Shown here: one piece after another, positions 1 through 8,687 of the stretch | Layout of the letters: every line of letters begins with the position of its first letter | How positions within the stretch are numbered: the stretch's first letter is position 1 | NCBI GenBank assembly: GCA_003963305.1 | Contig: RXJR01000005.1 | Location: forward strand, 1 to 64,000 | DNA from: Candidatus Melainabacteria bacterium | GTDB taxonomy: Bacteria > Cyanobacteriota > Vampirovibrionia > Obscuribacterales > Obscuribacteraceae | DNA: 64,000 nucleotides | Direction of reading: 5' to 3' | Translations under genes and position numbers: made by a program | The notes under the pieces: generated by a model | Told to the model about the DNA's origin: nothing | Databases searched by the model: none | The model's input: only the letters and a program-made list of their open reading frames with translations

Positions 1-114
1 TGTATCGAGCTCTTGTATCGAGCTCTTGTATCGAGCTCTTGTATCGAGCTTAGCTATAGAGCTAAGCTCGATTAGAAGCTCGAAGTAAGCCACATGTCGA
101 ATTTCGAAGTAAGC
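1..114. repeat. 13-bp tandem repeat, hairpin and short direct repeat
   Basis: A 13-bp unit (TGTATCGAGCTCT) is repeated 3.8 times at 1-50 and may continue to the left of the window. It is followed by a perfect 10-bp inverted repeat (45-54 against 61-70, loop of 6) and two copies of TCGAAGTAAGC (80-90 and 104-114), the second touching the stop codon of the neighbouring minus-strand gene. The hairpin could end transcription of that gene, but it has no T-run. Confidence 0.8.
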
Positions 115-713
115 TAAGCGCGATTGGCTTCGCTGGCAATACTCTCCGCCAATAACCGGAGCAAGTGCTTGCTCCATGTCTCTACGTTTTCGTAATTCTT
201 GCCGTAGTCGAACAAAACATTCTTTCCTTTAGACTTACTGGTGCACTTCAAGCTCCAGCGAGTAGCACTGATTGGATTAATCTCCACCTCCAGTTCCTCG
301 CCGGCGGAGCGCCAGCTCGCGCCCGTGGCTGCGCGAGTAATCAGGTGTTCGGTATCATCTGAGACGTTGGTGATATATGGCACCACCAGCAGTGCCTGAC
401 GGCAAGCGGAAACGACTTGCTTGTTGGTGCCTTCCACTTCTACTTCGCGGGTCTGCTCAAGCTCCCAAACTTCCCTGTAAAGCCCTTTTCGCAAAAACAA
501 GTGAGCGCTGAGATCCATCGGCAACAATATGCCGACGACTATGCTGGAAAAAAGCAAACCAACGATCAATCCAGCTTTGACTGCCAATTCGAAAGCATTG
601 GGAGCGCCATTGAAGATAACGCAATAAATGAAAAAGAACAGTCCCGCGCCACCTCCAAAACCCAAGGTGCACACAACAACTGCTCGAACAATACGGGCGA
701 AATAACGCTGCAT
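114..713 (-). CDS. Small membrane protein of unknown function
   Basis: A 199-residue protein that I do not recognise. Two hydrophobic segments near the N-terminus (roughly residues 8-33 and 43-66) look like a transmembrane hairpin. They are followed by a soluble, mixed-charge domain of about 130 residues with no motif I can name. The ATG start lies 3 bp after the stop of a 45-residue membrane gene, which itself starts 1 bp after a third gene, so the three are probably one transcript. The stop codon touches a short direct repeat. A role in the envelope is the only inference the sequence allows. Confidence 0.7.
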   Translation of the reverse strand: MQRYFARIVRAVVVCTLGFGGGAGLFFFIYCVIFNGAPNAFELAVKAGLIVGLLFSSIVVGILLPMDLSAHLFLRKGLYREVWELEQTREVEVEGTNKQVVSACRQALLVVPYITNVSDDTEHLITRAATGASWRSAGEELEVEINPISATRWSLKCTSKSKGKNVLFDYGKNYENVETWSKHLLRLLAESIASEANRA

Positions 714-716
714 TCT

Positions 717-854
717 CTAAGCTTCAGTGGCGTCGGCATCGATTATCTGCGGTTCGCTCTCTTGCTTGATATACCATTTCAAAAAACGGAACAGCATATA
801 AACAGGCGGTAGAACCACCATCAGACCAAAAATCTTCTCTATCTTACTGAACAT
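717..854 (-). CDS. 45-residue single-pass membrane miniprotein
   Basis: A short gene starting ATG one base after the TAA of the upstream gene and ending TAG just before the downstream ATG. The peptide begins MFSKIEKIFGLMVV, has one hydrophobic stretch (about residues 8-23), then a basic patch (RFLKWYIK) and an acidic tail (QIIDADATEA). That pattern fits a single-pass protein with a cytoplasmic C-terminus. Its exact fit between two genes, with spacers of 1 and 3 bp, is the main argument that it is translated. Function unknown. Confidence 0.6.
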   Translation of the reverse strand: MFSKIEKIFGLMVVLPPVYMLFRFLKWYIKQESEPQIIDADATEA

Positions 855-855
855 G

Positions 856-1332
856 TTAGATGTCTCCATCGTCGGTCAGGTTGCAGGATTCCTCGTCATC
901 ATCGCCTAGTTTAACGCCTTCGGCGGCAATATCTTGAACATCGACAGACTCCAGCTCGAGTTCGTCCACATGAATGTCTACGGTCTTTTGCCCCACTTCC
1001 TGGGCGTCCATAGACTCAAGGAGCGCATCCACGTTCTCAGTCAGAGCCAACTCGGCTTCGGCGGCGGCTGCCGCTTTGCCCATGGCCAGAGCCACACGGG
1101 CGGCTGCCTTATCAGCAGCTGTTCTGCGCGGGTAGAGTCTGGTCCGGCAAGTGGTGCAGAAGCAGTAGCTGCCTTCGCTGAGATGACTGAAATCGCCAAC
1201 TTTCAGCCCCACAGGCAGAAAAACGCGCATCGCCACCATACGACGCTCCAGCCCCTTGAGTTTGCGCTGAAACACCTTCACGTATTCGTGACGGCACGGT
1301 TTTTCGGGCTTCTCAATGTTCTCTTCCATCAT
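856..1332 (-). CDS. Acidic Cys-containing protein of unknown function
   Basis: About 158 residues if translation starts at one of two adjacent ATGs (1332 or 1329). The frame also extends to a TTG at 1374 that would overlap the upstream stop. The N-terminal half is basic and holds CRHEYVK and, about 45 residues later, CFCTTCRTRLYP, so a Cys/His zinc knuckle is possible. The middle is Ala-rich and probably helical, and the last 60 residues are strongly acidic (DDDEESCNLTDDGD). It sits between a TPR gene and two small membrane genes on the same strand. I do not recognise the family and no clear Shine-Dalgarno decides the start. Confidence 0.6.
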   Translation of the reverse strand: MMEENIEKPEKPCRHEYVKVFQRKLKGLERRMVAMRVFLPVGLKVGDFSHLSEGSYCFCTTCRTRLYPRRTAADKAAARVALAMGKAAAAAEAELALTENVDALLESMDAQEVGQKTVDIHVDELELESVDVQDIAAEGVKLGDDDEESCNLTDDGDI

Positions 1333-1360
1333 CAAATTATTAAAACACGCCACATTACTA

Positions 1361-2896
1361 TTATTGCTTAGCAACCGGAAACTCTTTCAAGAAATGTCCG
1401 CGCCAGAAAATAATGACAGCCAGCTGATGTTCAGGTTTGACAATGTTAGGACAGGAAAAATAGAGAGAGCGGGAGCCATCCTCTGGAAACGGCTGCGACT
1501 GCGGTGAAGCAACAGGCAAGCTGACAGTGCCGCATTGCCGGCGAGTCGTGTTATCGAAAAATACGGCAGTAAGAGCCAGATCGGCCACGGCATGCCCGGA
1601 TATATTGCGAATTTTAATCTCACCCTCGGGAGTTAAGCTGCCCTTTGCCAACCAGATTCTTGAGGAACTGAGCGCTACAGGCGGAACACGAGGGTCATCA
1701 ACCCGAACAGACTTATCCTGCTTGTCTGAAAGTTCGACTTTATCGTCCTTTGTCAACATGCCAAGTTGCTCGGCAACACGCTCAGCATGCCCTTTTACCG
1801 AAGCAGCTTCCTGAAACTTCTTCTGCTTCATAAGCAAATTGCTCCAGTCGACAAGAACGGCTTCCAGTTGTTTCAGCAACTCAGGCTTAGGACGAAGGTC
1901 ACAAGCATCTTCAAAAGCTCGAACAGCGCCTGCATAATTTTCCAGCTTCAAATTGACAGCCGCCAGAAGTTGATAATTTTCGACGCTTTTCTCTTTGTCA
2001 GTCAAATCGAGAAGCGCTTCCTGAGCGCCCTGATAATCTTTGGTCTGACAGAGAAGGTCAATCAAGCGATGGCGCGCTTCCAGGTTGTTCGCATCAGCTG
2101 CTACCACACTCTTGTAATTTTCAATTGCTTTCTCCGGCTGTTCAATGCGAGAATAAATGGCAGCCAGAGCCATTCTTGCCACCGGCTCATCAGAAACAGC
2201 AAGGCTTTTGTTGAGCAATTCAATAGCGGACTGGTCATTTTTGGCTAGTTCTGCAGACGCTGCTAACTGCCGATAAGCCTCGCTCAATCGATGCGGAACC
2301 AGGCTCTTCTCAGGCTCTTGCAACTTGTTGGAATATTTTTGAGCCAACTCGAGATGAGCCACCGCCTGCTCAACTTGATTCTTACTTAAATCGAGATCTG
2401 CCCATTTAGCATACAAGCTGCCAAGCCCAGCGCTCAATTCCTCAGGCGGACAGGCAGAAGAAGCAGACTGGAAAAGTTTTTCGGCCTCGTCAAAGTCACC
2501 CTTGCTCTCGTAGTAGTTTGCATAAGACAAGACCACTGGAGACAACGTAGGTCCTTTTATATTCAACCTGAGCGCGGTATCGAGATAAGTGCGACCCTCC
2601 GCCAACCGATCCGTACTCAAATAGACCTGCGCCAGAAGCGGGTTGACTTCAGGATCTTCAGGATGCTCCTTGGCCAGCTGCTCGAGCATGGGCAGTGCCG
2701 CCGCCGCTTTGCCCTCACGAATGAGCGCTGCTGCGCGCGTGTAGGGAGTCTCTGCAGGGCGAGTCAGGTAGTAAACAGCAACGGCGGCCACACCAATGAC
2801 AATTACCGCGATAAGAACACGCCAGATTTTTGATCCGCTTTTCGAGGCGGGCTGATGTTGCTCCACTCCAGGTTCGTTAAATCCAGTTTCTGTCAT
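1361..2896 (-). CDS. Membrane-anchored TPR protein
   Basis: 511 residues from the ATG at 2896; the frame runs on to a TTG at 2959, which would enter the divergent promoter region. A cytoplasmic N-terminus of about 25 residues leads into one transmembrane helix (WRVLIAVIVIGVAAVAVYYL). The body is a long series of helix pairs typical of TPRs (for example LPMLEQLAKEHPEDPEVNPLLAQVYL), up to about residue 390. The last 110 residues look like a separate beta-rich domain (IRNISGHAVADLALTAVFFD), similar in style to FxLYD-type domains. The arrangement suggests an envelope scaffold exposed outside the membrane. It heads a four-gene minus-strand run. Confidence 0.85.
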   Translation of the reverse strand: MTETGFNEPGVEQHQPASKSGSKIWRVLIAVIVIGVAAVAVYYLTRPAETPYTRAAALIREGKAAAALPMLEQLAKEHPEDPEVNPLLAQVYLSTDRLAEGRTYLDTALRLNIKGPTLSPVVLSYANYYESKGDFDEAEKLFQSASSACPPEELSAGLGSLYAKWADLDLSKNQVEQAVAHLELAQKYSNKLQEPEKSLVPHRLSEAYRQLAASAELAKNDQSAIELLNKSLAVSDEPVARMALAAIYSRIEQPEKAIENYKSVVAADANNLEARHRLIDLLCQTKDYQGAQEALLDLTDKEKSVENYQLLAAVNLKLENYAGAVRAFEDACDLRPKPELLKQLEAVLVDWSNLLMKQKKFQEAASVKGHAERVAEQLGMLTKDDKVELSDKQDKSVRVDDPRVPPVALSSSRIWLAKGSLTPEGEIKIRNISGHAVADLALTAVFFDNTTRRQCGTVSLPVASPQSQPFPEDGSRSLYFSCPNIVKPEHQLAVIIFWRGHFLKEFPVAKQ

Positions 2897-2962
2897 GCTT
2901 TCGGAGCCATCACGCCTTTGCAACAATTGCTCAGCAATGTAATATCTAGCATCTATCAAAGT

Positions 2963-2968
2963 TATAAT
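2963..2968 (+). promoter_or_regulatory. -10 element of a likely leaderless promoter
   Basis: A perfect TATAAT lies only 9 bp before the ATG at 2978, which would put the transcript start at or next to the start codon. No good -35 is seen at 16-18 bp. The divergent TPR gene starts only 80 bp away, so this gap must serve both directions. Confidence 0.4.
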
Positions 2969-2977
2969 AACTTGAAT

Positions 2978-3907
2978 ATGGTCGTCGATATCAATCTAAC
3001 GCCCACAGCCTCGCATATTCTGATAGATCGCACTGAACATGCGACATCGGAACAGTCTCAGCTTGCCAAGCCTCTTCCTGCGCGGACCTGGGGCACGCCA
3101 AATGAGTGTGCAGCCGGAGCCATACTCGTTCATGGTCTTGGCGCTCACAGCGGTTGGTTCGAAGCTCTGGGGCGCCGACTGCGTATACGCCGGATATACT
3201 CGATTGCGTACGACCAGGTCGGCTTTGGAAAACGCAAAGACGAAGAGTTCGTCTCTTACACCCAGTGGCTGACAGACCTGGAAACGGCGTTCACTTATGC
3301 ACGTGACACGATCGGTGACAAACCACTCTACATCATGGGCAACAGCATGGGAGCAGTCGTTTCCGTCCGAGCGTTGAGCGACCGCCTGGTGGACCCAGCC
3401 GGTCTGGTCATGTTTTCTCCAGGCTTCGACGGACATCCTGAAGTTTTTACTTTACCTTTTCGCATCAAAGCCCTCTGGCAAGCCTTTACAGCACCAGATA
3501 GCGAAGTCGTATTACCCTACTCACCAGAACTGGTGACGCGCGATCTGGGCGTTCGCAAGTGGATCTTAAGCGATCCGGAACGGCGTTTCACGGTACCAGC
3601 GCGCATGCTGCTCGAACTTTTAAAAATCACCAACGACTTGAGTAAACGCTCAAAGCAAATCGTCTGCCCGGTCATGATGTTTAGCGCGGGAATGGAAAGA
3701 ATAGTCAATCCCCGGGCCAGCGAAAAACTTTTCAGCGGTCTGACGTGCGCTAAAGAGAAAGAGGTTTATCAGGATGCCTGGCACGATCTAATGTTTGACC
3801 CGATCATTGACGAAATGAGCGACCGTCTCTCGTCCTGGATTTCCCAGACATCGCTAACAGCAAAACCCGCATCAAAAGTGAAAGCAGATTTTCGCAAGAG
3901 CACCTAG
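2978..3907 (+). CDS. Alpha/beta hydrolase (S33/monoacylglycerol-lipase-like)
   Basis: 309 residues from ATG 2978; the open frame extends upstream to 2855 but that part overlaps the divergent gene. The oxyanion-hole motif HGLG is at about 52-55, the nucleophile elbow GNSMGA puts the Ser at 123, and a C-terminal AWHDLMFDP supplies the likely catalytic His. The usual acid before the His reads SAGMERIVNP, so Glu appears where Asp is common. The fold resembles the serine aminopeptidase S33/lysophospholipase group, which acts on lipid esters. It lies upstream of an acyl-CoA synthetase, consistent with release and activation of fatty acids, although a 370-bp gap separates them. Confidence 0.85.
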   Translation: MVVDINLTPTASHILIDRTEHATSEQSQLAKPLPARTWGTPNECAAGAILVHGLGAHSGWFEALGRRLRIRRIYSIAYDQVGFGKRKDEEFVSYTQWLTDLETAFTYARDTIGDKPLYIMGNSMGAVVSVRALSDRLVDPAGLVMFSPGFDGHPEVFTLPFRIKALWQAFTAPDSEVVLPYSPELVTRDLGVRKWILSDPERRFTVPARMLLELLKITNDLSKRSKQIVCPVMMFSAGMERIVNPRASEKLFSGLTCAKEKEVYQDAWHDLMFDPIIDEMSDRLSSWISQTSLTAKPASKVKADFRKST

Positions 3908-4277
3908 CGATACCAGATTTGATACCAAGATGGACAAAGTCGGCCGCTTCGACAAACACGAGCGCAGTTGCTCGAATCCCTTCGGCAACCTTGCACGTAG
4001 CACATTGCAGCGCCGACAGAAATCACCAGATTCAAACCAGACTTCAGGTTAAGTAAACTTCACAAGCCCGGGAAAAACAATAGTCGCCCACTATTGTTGA
4101 AAAGCCCAACAGGGCAAGAATTGCGGGGAACGTCGAAAATATTCGACCTGATTCAAACCTCAGAGTTCTCTCACCATTGACAAGCCGGGAACTGGCTATA
4201 ATAGTGCGACGTCGTAAGACGCGGAATGCTCTAACTGTCTGAAGTTCACGTAGCTTTCAATCAACTGAGGATGAATC
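3908..4277. other. 370-bp intergenic region with hairpins and promoter-like boxes
   Basis: No credible gene. It holds a 9-bp hairpin (4076-4084 against 4090-4098) and a smaller one (GTCGAA/TTCGAC around 4132-4147). Near the downstream gene are TTGACA (4177-4182) and TATAAT (4197-4202), but only 14 bp lie between them, shorter than a standard sigma-70 spacer. The good -10 alone may still mark the start of the acyl-CoA synthetase transcript. Confidence 0.5.
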
Positions 4278-6143
4278 GTGACGCAAGGTATTGCCACCAG
4301 GTTCTTCGAACGTGCTCAAAGAATGGGCGATCGGGTCGGAGTACGCTACAAAGAACAAAAGAGCCCATACAAAAGTTTGAGCTGGACTGATTATGCGACT
4401 CTTGTTAGAGACATGGCATTCGGTCTGGCAGCTCTCGGTGTAGATAGCGGCTCCAGTGTCGCTATCTTTTCAGCCAATTCTATTTACTGGGTGGCAGCCG
4501 ACATTGCCACCATCTGTAATGGTGGTATTTCAGTCCCAATATATCCGACCAGCTCACAGTCAGACATTCAATACATTCTCGAAAATTCAGAAGCACAGAT
4601 AGTGTTCGTGCAAAACGAAGAACTTTGCCGAAAAGTAGTTGCCACGAAGAAAGCAGCTATTAACAAGATAGTTTTACTCAACAAGCCCAAAAAGTCGCTT
4701 GCTGAGTTGACTCAAGAATTAGGTCTGCCAGCGGATCAGAGCATACTTGCAAGCGTCGAAGATATTCTCGAGCTTGGTAAAAAGCTGAAGAGCGAAAATC
4801 CAGATCTAATTGATGAGCGCTTAAGTCGCACGAAATTGTCCGATCTGGCCACCATTATCTACACGTCAGGCACGACCGGCACCCCGAAAGGGGCGGGGCT
4901 GACTCATGCCAACATCCTGTCTTTGATTGAAGCGGTTAAGCAAGTCTTGCCGGTCGACGAAAACACCGTCTACCTCAACTACCTGCCTCTTTCTCACGTT
5001 TTCGAGCGCGTCTGCGGTGAGTTTTATTGGATGACTTGCGCAGGCGAATACGCCTTCGCTGAAAGCATCGAGGCGATGGGCAAAAACCTTGCCGAAGTAC
5101 AGCCAACCATGATTCTGGTCGTGCCGCGCGTTATGGATAGAATCTATTCAAAAGTACGCATCGGCATAGAAGGCGCTTCCGGCCGACGAAAGAAGCTGAT
5201 CAACTGGTCTATTGCAGTTGGCAAACAGATCGTCGGGAAAAGGGCTGAGGGTAAAAACATCTCGGCATTTTTGCAAGCAAAATACTGGCTCGCAGAGAAG
5301 CTTGTGCTCGGCAAACTCCGCGAAAAAATTGGACCGAGACTTAACCTTGTCGTCAGCGGTGGAGCACCCGCGTCCACAGAACCAATCGAGTTCTTCAATG
5401 CAATCGGCATCGATACACTTGAGGGGTATGGACTAACCGAGACAACCGCTCCCGCTTGCGTGAATCTGCGCGGCAAAGTAAAAATCGGCACAGTCGGACC
5501 AACGCTGCCTTCAATCGATTTGAAAATCGGAGAAGACGGCGAAATCCTTCTTAAAGGACCATCGATCTTCAATGGCTATTACAAGAATGCAGAGGCTACA
5601 GCAGATGCTTTCGAAGATGGCTGGTTCAAAACCGGAGACATCGGAGAAGTGGACAGAGACGGCTATCTGAAGATCACTGACCGCAAGAAAGATTTGATCG
5701 TCAACTCTGCCGGAAAGAATATTGCGCCACAGAGAATAGAAGCGATACTGAAAACGGTGCCTTTTGTCTCGCAAGCCGTTGTCTTTGGAGATAAGCAGAA
5801 GGCTCTTGTTGCCTTGTTAACGCTCGATGAACAGGCTGCGACCGAATTTGGACACGAACAAAACTGGGAATTCAACTCATATGCTGAGCTATTGAAGCAA
5901 CCGAAATTGAATCAGTTCTTGCGCAAAGAAATCCAATCTCGCTCGGGTCAGTTAGCTGATTATGAAGTCGTGAAGCGCTTCGCCGTTCTACCAGATGAGC
6001 TCTCTGTCGATGAAGGCGAATTGACAGCGACGTTAAAGATCAAGCGAAATGTCGTTGCCAGCAGATATAAATCGGTCATCGAAGCTTTGTACAGAGACGA
6101 GAACGTCGATGCAGCGGCGCTCGTTGGTGGCTCAAAACGCTAG
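4278..6143 (+). CDS. Long-chain acyl-CoA synthetase (AMP-binding)
   Basis: 621 residues, GTG start with GAGG 7 bp upstream. It activates fatty acids to acyl-CoA through an acyl-adenylate. The ATP-binding P-loop is seen in TIIYTSGTTGTPKGAG (about 191-206), the A5 motif in GYGLTETTA (about 383-391), and the hinge and C-domain in GWFKTGDIGEVDRDGYLKIT followed by RKKDLIVNSAGKNIAP, whose Lys contacts the adenylate. Length and motifs match the FadD15/FAA1-like long-chain group. The protein has no transmembrane segment and should be peripheral. Together with the acyl-CoA carboxylase and B12-dependent mutase domain elsewhere in the window it points to fatty-acid or odd-chain acyl-CoA metabolism. Substrate length cannot be read from the sequence. 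Confidence 0.95.
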   Translation: MTQGIATRFFERAQRMGDRVGVRYKEQKSPYKSLSWTDYATLVRDMAFGLAALGVDSGSSVAIFSANSIYWVAADIATICNGGISVPIYPTSSQSDIQYILENSEAQIVFVQNEELCRKVVATKKAAINKIVLLNKPKKSLAELTQELGLPADQSILASVEDILELGKKLKSENPDLIDERLSRTKLSDLATIIYTSGTTGTPKGAGLTHANILSLIEAVKQVLPVDENTVYLNYLPLSHVFERVCGEFYWMTCAGEYAFAESIEAMGKNLAEVQPTMILVVPRVMDRIYSKVRIGIEGASGRRKKLINWSIAVGKQIVGKRAEGKNISAFLQAKYWLAEKLVLGKLREKIGPRLNLVVSGGAPASTEPIEFFNAIGIDTLEGYGLTETTAPACVNLRGKVKIGTVGPTLPSIDLKIGEDGEILLKGPSIFNGYYKNAEATADAFEDGWFKTGDIGEVDRDGYLKITDRKKDLIVNSAGKNIAPQRIEAILKTVPFVSQAVVFGDKQKALVALLTLDEQAATEFGHEQNWEFNSYAELLKQPKLNQFLRKEIQSRSGQLADYEVVKRFAVLPDELSVDEGELTATLKIKRNVVASRYKSVIEALYRDENVDAAALVGGSKR

Positions 6144-6248
6144 GAATTAGTCCGAAGGACTCATCAGTCTAATTCAGCTCTGTTCAAGCAGAGCAGGTGA
6201 GCTTGCTCCTTCGATTTTGGCGCCACAAGACGCACAGGAGGACACATT

Positions 6249-6965
6249 TTGGGTTTCAAATGCTACTGCTTATTCGTCGGTGATATCGAAAATGGCTATT
6301 TCGGTACTGGACCTCAACATTCGCCGGAAAAGGCCAGACAGATTCTGAAAAAACTTGGCTACGATCCGCATATCCAGGGGAAAGGCTACAACGCGGAGAT
6401 CTATCCACGCAAACGCAATCAGATCGTTATTGGTGCATTCGACAACGGTGCCTTCATTGCAACAGAAAAGATCATGGACGAGTTGGAAACGCATGAAGAT
6501 AAACTTCTGCGTCAGGCAATGTCATGTTATCCCGGTGGAAACTTATTGGCGCTGGGCTTACATAGCGTAACTGGTTTTGCTGCCTTCAATTACTATCGGA
6601 ATGGTGAACTGATCAGGGCGTTTGCAGGTGATGGCGAGGTTGACATAATCCATGAGAATGGCAATCGCATGCCAGAGGAAGAGCGTGTATACGCAAACTC
6701 ATTTGAAAAGGATGGCAGTCTAGTATTTCCACGTGAAATCTCGGGCAAGATAGAAGAATTTCCCCTGTGTGCCATAGCCGAGGAAATCATCTTCGCATTA
6801 GGAGCACGCCCGCTTGGAATGCCATTGGATGAAATGCCGGAAGATGTATTTGAAACAGAGCTCTTTGATTTAACAAACCAGACTACTTCAATAAAACCGT
6901 CCAACAAGCAAACCACCGCCCCTGAGTCACAAAAACAAGCTAAGCCGTTTTGGAAGTTCTGGTAA
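6249..6965 (+). CDS. Conserved protein of unknown function
   Basis: 238 residues from a TTG start that is well supported: AGGAGG lies 7 bp upstream (6236-6241). The protein is soluble, opens with MGFKCYCLFVGDIENGYFG, has a compact N-terminal domain of about 190 residues, and ends in a Gln/Ser/Thr-rich linker and an aromatic tail (PFWKFW). It resembles small proteins annotated as DUF6928 in other phyla, but I cannot confirm this. No catalytic motif is evident. A strong hairpin terminator follows directly, so the gene ends its transcription unit. Confidence 0.75.
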   Translation: MGFKCYCLFVGDIENGYFGTGPQHSPEKARQILKKLGYDPHIQGKGYNAEIYPRKRNQIVIGAFDNGAFIATEKIMDELETHEDKLLRQAMSCYPGGNLLALGLHSVTGFAAFNYYRNGELIRAFAGDGEVDIIHENGNRMPEEERVYANSFEKDGSLVFPREISGKIEEFPLCAIAEEIIFALGARPLGMPLDEMPEDVFETELFDLTNQTTSIKPSNKQTTAPESQKQAKPFWKFW

Positions 6966-6971
6966 CAATTC

Positions 6972-7001
6972 AAAAGGGGCACCATGATTGGTGCCCCTTT
7001 T
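6972..7001. terminator. Bidirectional intrinsic terminator
   Basis: A perfect 12-bp inverted repeat (AAAAGGGGCACC against GGTGCCCCTTTT) with a 6-base loop. It sits between convergent genes, and its A/T ends give a U-run in both directions, so it probably ends both transcripts. Confidence 0.9.
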
Positions 7002-7023
7002 GCAAACAATGTCGAACTGAATG

Positions 7024-8184
7024 TTAGCTCAAGGCTGTCGCATTTGCTGTGCGGTCAGCTTTGTCGAGAGCCGCGACTCTCAACACTCTCGAGCGTCCTG
7101 CTTCCAGTACGAAGAGAGCGCCATCCGAACCGAAGGCGACGCCTGTCGGATTTACCAGACCAGTCAAGAACATTTCGCTCTTGCCTTCGCGATTGACGCG
7201 AAGCACGCAACCTGAACGTCCAGCGGTGACATACAATCTGCCCAGGCTGTCCATCGAGAGATTGCCGTCGTAACCGTCTGCAAAATTGAAGCTTTCCGGC
7301 TCAGCAACAACAACTCTTGCGATTTCTCTGCCGTCTAGCGATCTTTTCACAACTGACCCAGTTGCATGTTCGAGGCACCAGAGGAAGCCATCAGGATCGA
7401 GAAGCAATCCCTGAGTGCCGTGTCCGGGTCCACCGACGAGCACTTCGTATTCGCCGGTACGATCGATCTTGAAGATACCGCCTGTATTGGATGGGAAATT
7501 AGAAACGAATAGCTCTTCTCTAGTGCCGATCGCCAGGTCTGATAGGAAGGTGCCACCACCTGTCAAACTGCCATCGAGCTGAGCAAGGATGCGTCCGCTC
7601 TTGTTCGGGTCGATGCGGTAGACCGTTCCCTGGATTGTAGCGACGTAGAGCACGCCCTTGCGATCGAACCTGAGACCTGAAATGGTGCTGTTGCCGCGGA
7701 TGCGTGCGTACTCAGTCAGTTGACCGGCGCTGTCGACAAACCAGACACTGCCGTCACAGGCAAAGTAGACGCCTCCAGGACCGGAAGCCATTCTCGAGAA
7801 CCGGTTAGAGTACGAAGCGTTCAACTGAGAGAGCACGCGCACTGCGTATCCGCGTGGCGCATCAGGCAGATCAATGACCTGCATCTCAGTTGCCGACTGC
7901 TTTCCCTCTTTGGTTCCCTCCGCCCCCTGTGCTGAATCGGCTTCTTCCTCTTCGATAGACTCCGCCGATGTAATATCAATGTGCAAAATCAAATGCAGTG
8001 GTATGAGAATGCGACGAATGTGAATCTGTCCATCGCTTTCGTGTGAGTAAGATTCGACGTCGATATGGTCGTGATCAACGGAAAGCACACGTCCGGTTAC
8101 CGTGTTGTGGCAACCCATTCCATACCAGATCTGGATCTTCTGCCTGTTTTCAACAAACCCTTGTAATCTGGTCCTGAAGCTCAT
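7024..8184 (-). CDS. Beta-propeller (NHL/SMP-30-like) protein with an N-terminal small beta domain
   Basis: 386 residues. The first 75 or so (FVENRQKIQIWYGMGCHNTVTGRV and onward) form a compact beta-rich domain with the look of a small Sm- or Tudor-like barrel. An acidic linker (EEEEADSAQGAEGTKEG) follows. From about residue 110 there are six or so repeats of the type GLRFDRKGVLYVAT..GTVYRID, typical of NHL or SMP-30/gluconolactonase-like propellers. No signal peptide is seen, so it is probably cytoplasmic. The propeller may bind a ligand or act as a lactonase; the exposed acidic metal ligands of SMP-30 enzymes are not obvious. The combination with the N-terminal domain is unusual. Confidence 0.8.
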   Translation of the reverse strand: MSFRTRLQGFVENRQKIQIWYGMGCHNTVTGRVLSVDHDHIDVESYSHESDGQIHIRRILIPLHLILHIDITSAESIEEEEADSAQGAEGTKEGKQSATEMQVIDLPDAPRGYAVRVLSQLNASYSNRFSRMASGPGGVYFACDGSVWFVDSAGQLTEYARIRGNSTISGLRFDRKGVLYVATIQGTVYRIDPNKSGRILAQLDGSLTGGGTFLSDLAIGTREELFVSNFPSNTGGIFKIDRTGEYEVLVGGPGHGTQGLLLDPDGFLWCLEHATGSVVKRSLDGREIARVVVAEPESFNFADGYDGNLSMDSLGRLYVTAGRSGCVLRVNREGKSEMFLTGLVNPTGVAFGSDGALFVLEAGRSRVLRVAALDKADRTANATALS

Positions 8185-8297
8185 ATCAAACCCCTAGCCC
8201 CCGATGATCCTCAACCCGCTTACTAAAAATGGAATCTGGTTCAGAAGCGATGCTTCCAGTCCAAAATTTCCTCTATCATCCTTGTACCCGAATCTGA

Positions 8298-8687
8298 CTA
8301 TTCTGAACGCTCCCACTCCACTTTTGGCACAATCAAGCCGTTATTCCAAAACTGCTCTAGTTTGTAGAAGTTCCGCTCTTTCTCATGAAGGACGTGAACG
8401 ATAATATCACCGTAGTCCAGAAGCACCCATCTTCCGTCAGCCTTGCCTTCGATTGAGCGCTGCCGATAGCCCAACTTGGAAAGCGCCTCGTCGACTGAGT
8501 CGACGATGGCTCGTACCTGGTTGGTCGAATCACCCCCAGCAATCACAAAATAATCAGCTATAAGGGTTACCTGCCTTACATCCAACACGACTGTGCTAAG
8601 CGATTTCTTTGCTTCCGCGGCGTTCGCGGCCGCAAAGGTCGCCTGGCGCGAATCTATTGAATTTTTTGAGGCTGATGATGGTCCCAA
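8298..8687 (-). CDS. rsfS: Ribosomal silencing factor RsfS (Iojap/YbeB)
   Basis: 129 residues from a TTG start with GGAAGAG a few bases upstream. RsfS binds ribosomal protein L14 and keeps the subunits apart when nutrients are short. The family core is clear: a helical start (AANAAEAKKSLSTVVLDVRQ), then YFVIAGGDSTNQVRAIVDSV, the conserved EGKADGRWVLLDYGDIIVHV, and the FYKLEQFW end. Length is normal. The usual neighbour nadD is not here. The gene stands between a propeller gene on the same strand and a 386-bp spacer before the divergent HU gene. Confidence 0.95.
   Translation of the reverse strand: MGPSSASKNSIDSRQATFAAANAAEAKKSLSTVVLDVRQVTLIADYFVIAGGDSTNQVRAIVDSVDEALSKLGYRQRSIEGKADGRWVLLDYGDIIVHVLHEKERNFYKLEQFWNNGLIVPKVEWERSE

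Noticed and set aside
4076-4098. 9-bp hairpin as a minus-strand terminator
   Set aside because: It has a T-run on the minus strand, but no minus-strand gene lies upstream to be terminated.
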